A DNA stretch of 64,000 nucleotides from Blasia pusilla. Taxonomy: Eukaryota; Marchantiophyta; Marchantiopsida; Blasiales. Shown in pieces: positions 46,482-56,942 of this stretch. The translations under genes and the position numbers were made by a program. Position 1 is the stretch's first letter, and every line of letters starts with the position of its first letter. The notes below the pieces were generated by a model that was given only the letters and a program-made list of their open reading frames with translations, was not told the origin of the DNA and ran no database searches. Location of the stretch: contig CM114272.1 of assembly GCA_050084515.1 (NCBI GenBank), positions 47,306,001 to 47,370,000 on the forward strand, in the 5' to 3' direction.

Positions 46482-46632
46482 GAGATGGCGACCTTAGCAA
46501 CATTTAGCAGTGCCATTACTTGGCCTAGTGATTTGATTGAGGGACATGTCCATGTAGAGGATACTCTCGTTCCTGACATTTCTATGGAGAGGAGGGTTAT
46601 GGTAGCCGCATCATTCTGAGGAGCTTCGACAA

Positions 46633-47725
46633 TTGGCAGATGAGCACGTGCAAACCACGTGGAGCGAGGCGTTTGCACCGGAGCATGATGGGTCTGAGGA
46701 ACCCGAGGTAGCAGGGAGTGCTATGATGACACCCTTGGATACCACACTCATTGTGTGGTGTACCCCGGAGGAGGGTATTCGAGTGTTAGATCTCTTTGGA
46801 GGGATTAGCATCGGGTTAGCTGCTGTTTTGAAGGCAGGAGTGCGAGTACAATAGTACCTGTATGTGGAGAGTGATGATGTTGCAAGGCGCATCTCACTAC
46901 GACATGTGGCGCAATTACGCCTATGTTTTCCCGACTTATTGTCTGTGTCCGCGGTACAGGGATACCAGAGTTCCCTACCAAGGGATATTTCGTTGTTGGG
47001 GGCGCAGGACTTAGAGCGGGTAGGGACCATTGATTTGGTCATTTGAGGGCCAATCGAGTGTTGGACGAGGCAGTGGGTTGGCTCATACTCGGTCCATTTT
47101 GTTTTGGGAGATGTTGAGGGATTTACGGCAGTTGTAGGAGCACCAATCTCGTTCTCCAGTCTACATTTTGGAGAATGTGCCCATCTTAGGAGACTCCAGG
47201 TCACGGGTAGTGACGAGTGCTCATCAAGTGCATGCCTAGATTGGCCCTGTAGTGTTCTTGGATGCGGCGAGTGGAGGTTCTAGAGCCCATCTCCCGCGTC
47301 TATGGTGGACCAACTTGGTGCCCCATGCGGTGTTACGGAGGGCGTATGGGAGAGTGGAGCGCCCCTCCCATTTGTTAGTGGATTCCACTCTAGATCGAGG
47401 TAGTTGATCATAGGCAATGAGGCACGATGATCAACCACCGTTGATTGTGGTCAACAGGGTAGGCAGGCTGGGGGCAGCCTTTCCCACGTTTGTGAGTTTT
47501 CCCGCTTCCTATGCATACAAGGAGGCCGGTCCTGGATTGGTTTGGGATGACCACGTTCAGAGGTTGGTGGAGCCCAATGTCAACGAGAGAGAGCGGGCAA
47601 TGGGATTTCCCCAGGAGTGACAAGAATCCCGTCAGTATCAGAGGCATCATGACGCCATGTCTTGGATCAGGCAATGGACCTGAATTGTTTGACATGGATC
47701 TTCAGCTTTGTAGTGGCTGAGCAGC
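46633..47725 (+). pseudogene. Retrotransposon-encoded C5 cytosine DNA methyltransferase
   Basis: Motif I is VLDLFGG (46,783-46,803), followed by GLAAVLKAGVRV and a YVES segment (motif II-like). Near 47,030-47,046 VGTIDLVI leads to motif IV. There the frame shifts and the expected Pro-Cys-Gln is not encoded. In the new frame follow GRGSGLAHTRSILFWEMLRD, motif VI as YILENVPILG (ENV at 47,171-47,179), a PRLWWTN segment (motif VIII region), FPTFVSFPASYAYKEAGPG, NERERAMGFP and, in a third frame, QAMDLNCLTW (motif X, near 47,668). The order is I-IV-VI-VIII-X, so it is not the rearranged order of plant DRM enzymes. Several stops occur. The intact enzyme would methylate cytosine using S-adenosylmethionine. 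Placed between protease and RT in the same polyprotein direction. Confidence 0.85.
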
Positions 47726-48271
47726 GTCGGATGAGATCGCGACAGATCACAGCGGTTGCGTTGGTGAGCCCCATGCCTACCGAGACGGTGGAGGCAGTGG
47801 CTGGGGGCCAGACCCAAGGAGATCGACACGCTAGGGGAGATCGAGAGAGACACCCTTGGACTTCTTGGGATGTTTTGCAGGTACGCCAGGAGATGATAGC
47901 CACAACATTGAGTGTGGTTATGGGCACTACAAGTAGAGGAGATCAGAGTTTGCAGTTGGCTGTAGGAGAGCGGTCGAGTGTTGTTGTTCGAGACGGGGTT
48001 GCACCATGGCAACCATCGATATTCGCGGCGGAGAGTCCTACCATAGTCACGATGGAGACTTGGGAGCCAGATATGGGCCCTAAGTTGACAGGAGGAGAGC
48101 AGCGCCGAATACATCCGTCCCTTAGGAGTTATAGAGCTGCTTTGCGTTTAGCATGGAGGATTTGGGTACGCTAAAGGGACCGGGGATCCGCATTGAGTTG
48201 TCGAGTGATACGCCAATCTTTTGACGACCCTACAGGTACAATGGTTGGAGCAGGACTAGTGGAGATGTCGC
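47726..48271 (+). pseudogene. Linker between methyltransferase and reverse transcriptase
   Basis: Open in the frame of 47,662-48,174 and continuous with motif X of the methyltransferase. Thr/Val/Arg-rich without a domain. It ends in SLRSYRAALRLAWRIW before the RT starts in another frame. Confidence 0.5.
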
Positions 48272-49481
48272 ATGAGGAGTATGCATCTGCCACTGTCATG
48301 CACGCCAAGAAGGATGTGCATGGCAACTGAACGGATAGGCAGATGTGTGGGGATTATCGACCTATCAATCACCAGACGAAGTCCGATAGATATGCCATGC
48401 CCGCCCCTGAGGAGATCTTTGATGCAATTGGTCATGCAAAGGTTTTCAATTCATTGGATTTGCGAGCCGCATACCATCAACTGCATATCAGATTGGAGGA
48501 CAGGCAGAAGACGGCATTTTGGGGCATCGATCCTCACGGGAAGGATTGTTTGTACCAGAGGCGGTTCTTACCATTTGGGTTAAAGAACGCCCCGGCTGAG
48601 TTTCAGAGGGTCATGGATAGGATCTTGGCTGGTCTGGATTTTGCTAGGTGTTATATTGATGACATCGTAGTCTTTACCGCCATGGTTGAGGAGCATGAGC
48701 GACATCTAGAGGAGGTGTTTCGACGATTGCAATTACATGGGCTAAAGCTACATCCAGGAAAGTGCAAGTTCTTCTACGACTAGATTGAGTACTTGGGTCA
48801 TACGATATACCCAGGGGGCCTTGGTGTTCAGCAGACAAAGGTAGAGGCTATCTCACGCATTCCACGCCCTACAGATGTGAGCCGTGTTTGCGCATTCATG
48901 GGATTGGCAAACTTCTATCGGCGGTACGTCAAGGGATTCAGTTCGATTGCGAAGCCGCTGACCTTGCTGACCAAGGTGGATCACAAGTGGCAATGGTGGA
49001 TGAGCATGAGCGAGCATTTCACTTGCTCAAGGACATGTTGACGTCCACACCCATCTTGAGGAGACCGATCAGGGGGCGTCCTTTCCAATTGCACACAGAT
49101 TGGAGCATGTTGGGGCTGGGAGCGGTGCTCACCCAACATGATGATGAGGGTAGAGATTTTGTGGTGGCTTACACTAGCCGATCGAACAACGCTGTAGAGG
49201 CAAAGTATAGCTCGTATGAGGGTGAGTGCTTGGCTGCAGTGTGGGCTGTCGCGCATTTCAGGTGTTACTTATTCGGCAATCCCTTTACCATCATCACTGA
49301 TCATCAACCACTGAAGTGGTTGATGGAGTCCGACAAGCTTATAGGGAAGCTTGCGAGATGGGCTCTGTTGTTGCAGGAGTATGATTTTCAAGTGGTACAT
49401 AGACCTGGGACGCTCAACCAAGATGCAGATGGGTTGAGTCGTAACCCATGCCCGAGTCAGCAAGATGTGACTGGAGCTTGA
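48272..49481 (+). pseudogene. Gypsy reverse transcriptase and RNase H
   Basis: RT in frames 48,343-48,783 and 48,793-49,041, separated by a TAG: CGDYRPINHQT, SLDLRAAYHQLHI, FGLKNAPAEFQRVMD and the catalytic YIDD (near 48,653-48,664) are all intact, as are the thumb segments IEYLGHTI and FMGLANFYRRYVKGF. RNase H follows in frame 48,888-49,481 with LHTDWSMLGLGAVL (D), SSYEGECLAAVWA (E) and TIITDHQPLKW (D), then HRPGTLNQDADGLSR. This is the standard Ty3/gypsy order. It would copy element RNA into cDNA; stops and a frameshift inactivate this copy. Confidence 0.93.
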
Positions 49482-49508
49482 TGGCATGGAGAGAGTGATG
49501 AGGAGTCA

Positions 49509-51083
49509 GTGCCACGATGGCACATGTCGGCCTATTTAGGCATATTGGCTATGGAGAGCCAGAGTGTGGAGACTTTGATGGCGAGGTCTAGTGGAGACTC
49601 CTTGGATCCCGAGGCCAGTGTGGAGACGAAAAATGGCCGAGATATTCATGATTATGGAGTAGTCTTGGAGTACCTTCGGACTGGCAACGTTGCGAGCACC
49701 GTGGATGCTAGAGAGCGGGATCGGATCCTACAACGGGCCAGACGGTTCCGTTGGGAGGGGACACATGTTTTGAGGGTTTGGGAGGATGGCAGAGTACGTG
49801 TAGTGTTGCATCCTTTGTAGAGAGCACGACTAGTGCAACATGCCCACGAAGAGTTGGGTCACTTTGGGATGAAGCGGACGTACAGCTTGCTCCGGATTCA
49901 ATATTGGTGGCGAGGCATGCAGATTGACGTTCAGCATTTTGTTGTCACATGCATGGTGTGTGATCGGGTCCAAGCATCGTTAAATGCTCCAAATCCACAA
50001 TTGCATCCATTACCGATCATGGGCTTAAGGTATAGATGGAGTTTGGATTTTGCAGGACTTTTGCCTTTGACGGAGCATCACCGTCGTCATGTGTTGGTGA
50101 TGGTCGAGCACTTCTCGAAGTGGATCGAGTTGGTTGCATTTCCTGAAAAAGCGAGTGAGGGAGTAGCTTATGCCTTCCTTGACAGAGTGTTGAGTCATTA
50201 TGGCACACCGGCTGAGGTGTTGACAGACCATGGTACTGAGTTTCGCGGTGAGCTCTAGGCCTTGTGTGATCAAGCGTTGATCGACCATCGCACAACTTTG
50301 CGAGATCATCCTGAGGCGGATGGATTAGCGGAGAGAGTTGTGCAGACGGTGAAGAGGGATTTATGCAAGTATGGCTTGCAGAGACGTCACCTAGGAGATT
50401 GGGACCTCAAGTTGCCCTGGTTGGCGATGGGATACAGATTCAGAAGGCAGACATCCTTAGCGTCTTTTTCACCATACTTGCTACTTTATGGCCGAGAGCC
50501 AAATTTACCTGCGGCCATTTGTCGAGATGCTGGTGAGGTGGTGGACCTTGATGACCTAGATGTATGGATGTGAGCATGTTCTCAAAGGGCTGAGTTGTTT
50601 TGGAGAGTGATGCCCATGGCATTCGAGAACTTGGCGATTGCGCAACATCGGGATACGTTGAGGTATGCGACTATTCAGGGTGGTGGTTATCGACCAACTA
50701 TCCGGAGGTTTCATCAGGGAGATTATGTCTACTTGCGGCAGACGGCACCGACGACGTTGGATGTGACTGCAGGGCACACTATCTTGAGAGTGCGTGACGT
50801 TTTGCCATCCGATGTTCTCTTGCTGGAGGGACGCGATGGTATGGTATGGAAGGACCATGTGCATAATTGTGCGCCATGTCATCTTCCTAACATTGATGGT
50901 ACAGTAGATCCGAGCTTAGCAGTAGTTCCTGCAGGCTTGCATTGTATGTTGTGTGGTTCTGCCCCTGGTGCGGCCACGATGCTAGTCTGTGATGGATGTT
51001 CGAGAGGTTGGCATATGGCATGTCTGACGCCACCTCTCACTAGGGTTCCTCAGGGACAATGGATGTGTCCCAGATGTACATAG
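49509..51083 (+). pseudogene. Gypsy integrase with C-terminal PHD finger
   Basis: Zinc-binding HHCC domain at 49,830-49,970 (HAHEELGHFG ... CMVCDR). Catalytic core with DFAGLLP (first D, near 50,049), VLTDHGTEF (second D, near 50,222) and HPEADGLAERVV (E, near 50,325); all three acidic residues are present. Stops at about 49,818, 50,256 and 50,571 break it. After the DNA-binding tail, the frame 50,595-51,083 ends in a PHD finger: CMLCG, LVCDGC, GWHMAC and WMCPRC give Cys4-His-Cys3. A reader domain here would replace the chromodomain of chromoviruses and may steer integration to marked chromatin. Confidence 0.9.
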
Positions 51084-51273
51084 AGGAGATACTAAGTGGG
51101 TTTCGATTCCAACTTTTTCTATGACATGGATGATAGGAAGGCGACTAACGATGGGGCCACATGAGCATCCGACCTTCTTGCTCTTAGCATCTGAGAGATG
51201 TATGTCATGGTAGGTAGGGATAGATGGCTATCTGGAGTTAGAGGGACCTAACCATAAGGTAGGATGGCGATTA

Positions 51274-51382
51274 GAGATATTTTAGTACTTCTTGTCTTGT
51301 TGTTTGGATGCCATGAGTTAGCATGGGATCGTGCGTGTTTGTGTGTGTGTTCGGTGAAAGCGATGTGTATGCGCATGATAGT
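51274..51382 (+). repeat. 3' untranslated tail of gypsy element, copy 1
   Basis: GAGATATTTTAGTACTTCTT and the following 90 bases up to the 3' LTR. The same sequence stands right of the LTR at 51,901. Contains a (GT)n run. No obvious polypurine tract directly before the LTR. Confidence 0.75.
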
Positions 51383-51897
51383 TGTCAAGTCTTTTAGGAT
51401 AGATCGGTGAGATGTAGTAGAGCGCCTTTGTGAGTAGTAGAGGACATGCTCAGTAGGTCGAGGATGACCTGCTGAGGCCCCGGGAAACTTGAGAGAGCAG
51501 GTTTCCCCTTTGTTTCGGCTCATTTGGAGCCATATTGAGGAACTTACTATTTTAGATAAGTACCATTTTGAATATATGATTGAATTTATATTTTTGGTAA
51601 GTGGCCCTTGACCTCCTACATCAGGTCAAGAGCCAAGGAGGTGACTTGGGAGAATATGTTATCATGGAGAGAGGTTGGTAGAGGGGAGGGGTATACCTCC
51701 AGGAGAGAGAGCTTGAGAGCTCATTCTCTCTTTGTTGAACCTCTTGGCATGAGGCGGCGGAGTTATGATCCCTTGCCTTGTGAGTGTAACCCAAGCCTCT
51801 CATTAGGAGAGTGGATTTGGTTTGACATGAGAGAGAGTGCACACCTTTTGAGAGCTATGGTGTGAGATGGTGTAGAGAGAGATTGGATCTTACTTTA
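51383..51897 (+). repeat. 3' LTR of the gypsy element
   Basis: Begins TGTCAAGTC and matches the 5' LTR (39,436-39,949) until CTTACTTTA. About 25 differences and a one-base indel by eye. Confidence 0.85.
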
Positions 51898-51900
51898 TTG

Positions 51901-52012
51901 GAGATATTTTAGTACTTCTTGTCTCATTGTTTGGATGCCATGAGTTAGCATGGGATCGTGCGTGTTTGTGTGTGTGTTTGGTGACAACGATGTATGTTGT
52001 GTAACGATGTGT
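51901..52012 (+). repeat. 3' tail of gypsy element, copy 2 (beyond the LTR)
   Basis: Repeats 51,274-51,382 directly after the 3' LTR, including GGATGCCATGAGTTAGCATG and the (GT)n run, then enters unique DNA. The order tail-LTR-tail suggests recombination or a second, internally deleted element joined at the LTR. Confidence 0.7.
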
Positions 52013-52799
52013 ATGTGCACGACACGGTAGAAAAGTATACATAAATAAATACTTTCTATTATTTGCACCATGTGAGTCATCCATGATGGATGATTGTAAT
52101 TTTTCCATCGAAGGAACATTCACAATAGCTTCAATATGACTCAACTGAACTAAATTAGCATGTCTTCACTTTTGTCCTTGAGCTCTCATAATTTGATGTA
52201 TATCATGTAACCGTTGCAGGTTCGATGGATTTGGAAGTCTAGAGCACAAACATGAAAGATATTAAAGTCACATAACAAATCTAGAGTGTGCACATGTGGT
52301 TATGATATCATTCTATAATCATAATGCTAAGCATTCTTACATTGGAGATGAAAAAGTCGTGGAATTAGTAAAAAATCGCGTATCTTGAAGCGCCCTTTTG
52401 TTTCTTTGAGATGCAACTCTTCTTGCCTTCTTACATGCAAGCTTCTCTGTTTCCTTTGAAACTCATATAGAAGATGGTGGACTCCATGAAATGTGGTGAT
52501 CATGGTCCACATTAAGTAAAGAGACTACATTGGTGATGTTTGCGAATGGTCTTTTTTCATTCCGCCTCAATGGTTCCTCTTGAGATTCATTCATCTTGTG
52601 ACAGTATCAACCATCCGACAAAAAAATGTATCGTCAATATATTAAAAAAGAGTAGAAAATAATAATAAAAACATTTATAAAAAAACTTAGACTCACATTT
52701 TGGTCCTTGAATATTGTATTCTATATAACGAAATAAATTTACATATATCTTCAGTTTTTATAAAAATCTGAAATGGCAAAATCATTCTAACGGGCAATG
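52013..52799 (-). other. DNA right of the gypsy element, possible decayed exons
   Basis: Minus-strand frames at 52,144-51,890 (begins SHIEAIVNVPSMEKL) and 52,512-52,327 (HHLLYEFQRKQRSLHVRRQ) look coding-like but short. They might belong with the frames at 52,814-54,167 to one broken gene or transposon protein. Not identified. Confidence 0.3.
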
Positions 52800-52813
52800 A
52801 CACTCACCCGTAT

Positions 52814-53398
52814 TCATCTCACTTGAATCCTCAGAGAAAATTGTATGACAATCACTAATTCCCCATGATCTTGAGATACTACTGAGGTGGTAAGTACTAA
52901 TTCATGATCACGTACAAATGAATGGCTAGATGCTATAGGGTCAGAGGAAGGGATGCAATCATGTGTGGAATTTGTATCTCCTTCTCCTTCATAACCTCCA
53001 CCTACTTCTTGTGAATTAGAAAGATGATTCACCACAAGTGTGGTTAAAATCCTAGATGTGGTTAATATCCTAGATGCACTCTCATCATAACTACAACTCT
53101 GATCATTTCTCAAAGGGCTTATGCTAACATTAGGAGCATTAATACCATTTTCGAAAATCGGAAATGGTACATAGCTAGGACTTGAAGGCTTATCCACATT
53201 TTCAAAAATCGGCGATGGAACATAGCTAGGACTTGAAGCATTATTCCTATTTTCAACGATCGGCGATGGAACATACTCTGGACTTGATATTTGTAACACC
53301 TCAACAACGTCGGCATCTATAGGACTATAATCCCTTTCTTCTTCATCAAGAGGAACTTAGAACTCACCATTGCTAAAGCGTTTATCGTCAACACTCAT
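52814..53398 (-). pseudogene. Unknown Ser/Pro-repeat protein, interrupted by a stop
   Basis: On the minus strand an ATG at 53,398 opens MSVDDKRFSNGEF, then a TAA, then the same frame continues with DEEERDYSPIDADVVEVLQI and three 17-residue repeats of the type SSPSYVPSPIFEN plus four variable residues. A Ser/Thr-rich acidic tail ends at 52,814. The 51-bp DNA repeats cover about 53,140-53,290. No domain known to me; it could be a host gene or a plant transposon-associated protein. Confidence 0.45.
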
Positions 53399-53855
53399 TT
53401 ATAAAGTATCCTTTGATAGAATCGGCATTATCCATACAATTATTTTAATAAAAAAAATTGAATAAAAAAGGATACAAAATCACCACACATGAATATTAGT
53501 AGAGAAGGCTTACTTTTTTTAGTCCACTTCCAAAGAAATGGAACTTGAACGTTTTCTCAACTCCGCAATCTGAAACAGACATATATGAGAACAAAAAAAT
53601 AGGAGTGAGAAAACTTTAGAAACCTCAAATAATGGTAAGAAAACATAAGAAACCTTCTCGTTTCTTAGAGAGTAAAGGATTTAAAATATTCAAATCATCC
53701 ATTAGCTAATATCATAGCAAATGGAAAAAGAGAGGAATTGTTGTGGAAAAAGAGAGGAACTAAGGAAAAAAGCTAAGAAAACCGATCATATCTTTCTTAA
53801 CTCCTTCCTAGAATTAAAAGAGTGGGCAAGAAGTCCAGGAGAAGTATTCCCTTGG

Positions 53856-54167
53856 CTACTTATTTTCATTGCTGTATTCAACACTTGAATCATGATTGGG
53901 AGAAAGGATATCAAACTTCAAATCTCCGATATCTTCACTAATGTCTAAATCCCCATAATCCATAGCCTTAAATTCCAAGTCGAACTCATCACCGACATAC
54001 CATCCCTCTGCATCATAGAGGGAAGAGGAGGAATATTTTGCATCATCAAGTTCTTCAAGATCAGGGCAAATATCTAAAGAGTATCTCTCATCACTATTCA
54101 GAGTACTCATAATTTTCTTGTTCACATTTGTCACAACTTCACCTTGAATTTGTTGGTTTGCCCTCAA
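53856..54167 (-). CDS. Unknown acidic protein or exon, 103 codons
   Basis: Minus-strand frame rich in Asp, Glu and Ser, with EELDDAKYSSSSLYDAEGWY and DEFDLEFKAMDYGDLDISED. The texture is that of a disordered acidic region. It lies upstream, in transcription direction, of the Ser/Pro-repeat frame at 53,398-52,814 and may be an earlier exon of the same gene or pseudogene. Function unknown. Confidence 0.35.
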   Translation of the reverse strand: MRANQQIQGEVVTNVNKKIMSTLNSDERYSLDICPDLEELDDAKYSSSSLYDAEGWYVGDEFDLEFKAMDYGDLDISEDIGDLKFDILSPNHDSSVEYSNENK

Positions 54168-54449
54168 ACCTTGATTTCATGTTGACTTCCCCTCCTGACT
54201 TCCATGAACTTGTATCTTTGCCGAAAAGAACTTCTAAAATACACATAAGGGAAGTAGGACAAGTCGAGGGATTTCATGGCATTTCGAAAACACCCACTTT
54301 TTTGAGATGAAAAAGGCCCATTTTATAGAGGATGACTCAATGATGCCAAGTTACCCCCTAGCCATGTCGGGCCGTGACATGCCCAAATGGTATAGGTGAG
54401 GAAGAGATCTCCCATGTCTACTTGACTAGTAAGTTGCAATTTGCAATCA

Positions 54450-54844
54450 CTAGTAATTTATTTCCCGTGTGATGCGAAGGGTCAGATTGACGGAAATGAA
54501 AAGTTCATTCACTTATTTTTTCCCTACCAAGCTATGAATTAATAGAGAAATAGTACATGAAGGTAGAATTGATTCAAGTAAACCAATGATGCCGTGAGAA
54601 TTCAAAAAATACAAACAACTCAACTATTCCTTGAACTTGGACAATAGCTCCACCACTTACCCACCAATTTTTTGATTCGAGCTCCGCACCATCTCCTTGA
54701 GGCTTTGACGTCTCTAGAATGTTAACAAGTGCTCGTCACGAAAAGAACTGCTATTTTAGAAGGTGTCTTCCTTTCCAAGAAACCCTTCACTTCCATGACT
54801 TTACCCCTGCCCCCACACTTCCCCTCCCCTCATTATAATATAGA
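54450..54844 (-). mobile_element. Helitron (395 bp), complete ends
   Basis: On the minus strand it starts TCTATATTATAATGAGG after an A (complement of T at 54,845) and ends ATAAATTACTAG before a T (complement of A at 54,449). The pre-terminal CGCATCACACGGGAAAT resembles that of the element at 37,693 (CATCACACGGGATTAC). The interior matches sequence at 11,440-11,810. Non-coding. Confidence 0.85.
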
Positions 54845-55500
54845 TTTGCAATAATGAATTACTTTGGAAAGAAGCTAAAGTTTGTTGCCACGAATTCAAA
54901 TCCAATCTTAGGTATGGGACTCGTGGGCATTTTCTAATGGTTTGGAAACGTTTTTATGGGAAAAACCTTGGGCCATGAAATTGCGCGAGGAAGCCGCGTT
55001 GGGATCGCATGACGTGATCCCACCAAACCTAATGGCACCTGTTTTAGAGGATTAGCCTCAGGTTTTGCACGGCGAACTAGGCAAACCATATAAAAAAATA
55101 GCAAGGTGACAAGTACAACGAATTATCCCTCAAAGCGATCTATCGAACCGGATGCAATAATCAAGAATCTTGTCCTTGTCCCTTGTTCCATGCTTCGACA
55201 CTTTTTTATATGGAAAATAAATTTGTGCTCTCGCTTTTAGGATAACATGTTCTAAGTGAGGAAAGCAATCGTCAGCTGCTAATTCTCTTCGTCTATTACC
55301 ACTCACCAATCACAAGCGAACGAGAATAAAATCTTGGACTAAGATGGCTAGAAACAAAAATGGTACGAAACTAGAAGCCGATGACCGACAATAACCATCG
55401 CGGCGATCGCGCACCTGTTCCGAGGAGCCGTTGAGGGACTTACTCCCCTAAACTCGCTTATGCGTTAGCGAACGAAAACAGTGGCGTCTTGTTCGAAATT
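54845..55500. other. Intergenic DNA, transition into GC-rich gene space
   Basis: Composition changes from AT-rich to CpG-containing near 54,980 and again near 55,390. Probably includes the promoter of the gene at 55.6-56.9 kb. No specific site identified. Confidence 0.4.
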
Positions 55501-55619
55501 CAAAAATCTGTTTTGAGCGCCTTTCCAAGGGCGAAGACGCTTCCCCCGCCCCGCGAACATTGAATTCTTCCAGCGACCGCTCAATCTCAAGTATTTTCGA
55601 AAGTTCTCCGGAAGGGGGG

Positions 55620-56942
55620 ATGGAGATTTGGTTCATCGGTAGAGGTGTGGCGCGGACAGGCGAGCAAGGGGGGAGATATAGTGTGGTGACAGCCCCTGGA
55701 CGAGTCAGTGCTGGTCGCACAGTGGTGGTTGTGCCCTTCTGCCAAGGTTAGGAGACGAGCATTTCGGGTCCAAGGAATTGGAGAACTCTGCGGAGGAATT
55801 AGTTGTGCTGATTGCGAAAGACTGGAAGATTGTGAAGCAGGGGAGGAGGCGAACAAACTCTGCACTTCGGGAAGCTTCGTTTTCGTCGCCGCACCCACTT
55901 TAGGGGGAAATCCTGGACAGAATTCGCAGCAGCTGTTTCTCGATCCGGAGAATTCAGAAGCGGAATATCAGGTTTTCGAAGCAACGAAGAAATGGAATCG
56001 CAAGCAATTCAAATTTATGATCCCTGTGTCGCGAGGAACCTGGCGATCGCCAAGCTGGAGAGCGGGCAGAGGCGCGAACGCTCTTTACTCCTAGTGGAAC
56101 TCATCGGGGACCTGGAAAACTTCAGCCCACTCGAGGGAGCGAACGGAATTTCCAGTCGGCGAAGCCCCTTACCGCTGTGGTATCCCCGAAGGCCATTGCA
56201 GGACATCACAGCCATTATCCTCAATTCTTCCGCGGTGAGTTCGTGATTCGCTTCGGACTTGAATTGTCATCATTGGCCCTGTGTTTCAGAACTGTTTCCT
56301 CTCCCTTGGATCTCTCGATCAATCTGAACTCGCACGGTCCTAAGTCGAAATTTGGTCCCCAATTCTTGATTTGAGTGCGGACGCACTACGCAGCCTGCAT
56401 TTCTTTCGTAGTTAATGTTGTATTAGAGCTGGGCATGCCTTATTTTGGAGCGAAGTGAACGGCTTACCTTCGAGGACGGTGCGGTAGGTCTCTCGCATGT
56501 AGCTGATACCCTCCCGTTTGGCATCCTTGGTCATTTCTTTCTCTTGTAGGTGGTATCTTCTGAAATTTCCAAGGCGAAGAAGGTATCTACAAAATCGCAA
56601 GAAAACCTGAAGCCAAACCAGGCTACGAGAACGCAAGGGAATTTGAGCGTAGATTCAAGCAGAGAGAAATTTGGTGGAATGGTTGTTAATCGCGCAGTGA
56701 CCAGGCCTGTCGCTAAGCTCTCGAGCACTGTCGCGTCTGTCGCCTCGAGAGGTTTGTTGCTCCGAAAGGGATTCAGGTGACTCGGGCTACTGGAACATCT
56801 GCAGAGTTGTTTCATCAAATTTCAACAGTGCGGACAGACCTCCTGTCCCTTGGAGGTAGATTTGTGAACAAAGAGGAAGTAATCGTAGCAAGTAAGAGAT
56901 CTTCTGTTGCGAGAGGACTTCCATCTGCGGTTAAGCAGTGAG
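55620..56942 (+). CDS. POLYCHOME/UVI4/OSD1-like protein (tentative), multi-exon
   Basis: Best supported exons: about 55,846-56,234 (GTGAGT donor, phase 0), 56,550-56,776 (acceptor TTGTAG), and a last piece after the acceptor at about 56,828. Exon 1 carries basic, Arg-rich sequence (KLRFRRRTHFRGKSWTEF), ARNLAIAKLES, ELIGDLENFSPLEG and PLPLWYPRRPLQDITAI. The last resembles the WYPRTPLRDIT motif I associate with POLYCHOME/UVI4/OSD1 proteins, inhibitors of the anaphase-promoting complex in mitosis and meiosis. Exon 2 ends RGLLLRKGFR. In phase, the last exon ends PPVPWR-stop near 56,857; a longer frame to 56,942 needs a phase change. The first exon (ATG 55,620, donor at 55,747) is weakly supported. 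A sororin-like protein is an alternative. Convergent with MSH5, 650 bp apart. Confidence 0.45.

Larger units (their letters stand above)
39436..51897 (+). mobile_element. Ty3/gypsy retrotransposon with C5 methyltransferase and PHD finger
   Basis: About 12.5 kb, bounded by two direct LTRs of about 515 bp that are about 95% identical by eye. Internal order: leader with GNRA-type hairpins, gag, protease, C5-DNA-methyltransferase, reverse transcriptase, RNase H, integrase, PHD finger. Integrase after RT/RNase H marks Ty3/gypsy. The copy is broken by many stops and frameshifts, and by a 2.65-kb reverse-oriented gypsy insertion (42,628-45,282). Without that insertion it would be about 9.8 kb. No clear target duplication was found at the ends. 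Confidence 0.9.

Noticed and set aside
46611-47204. 197-codon minus-strand frame
   Set aside because: Antisense of the methyltransferase domain, which has clear motifs on the plus strand.
39436-51897. Reading the methyltransferase as a separate host gene
   Set aside because: It is in the same direction and position as the polyprotein, without introns or its own promoter signs, and flanked directly by protease and RT sequence.
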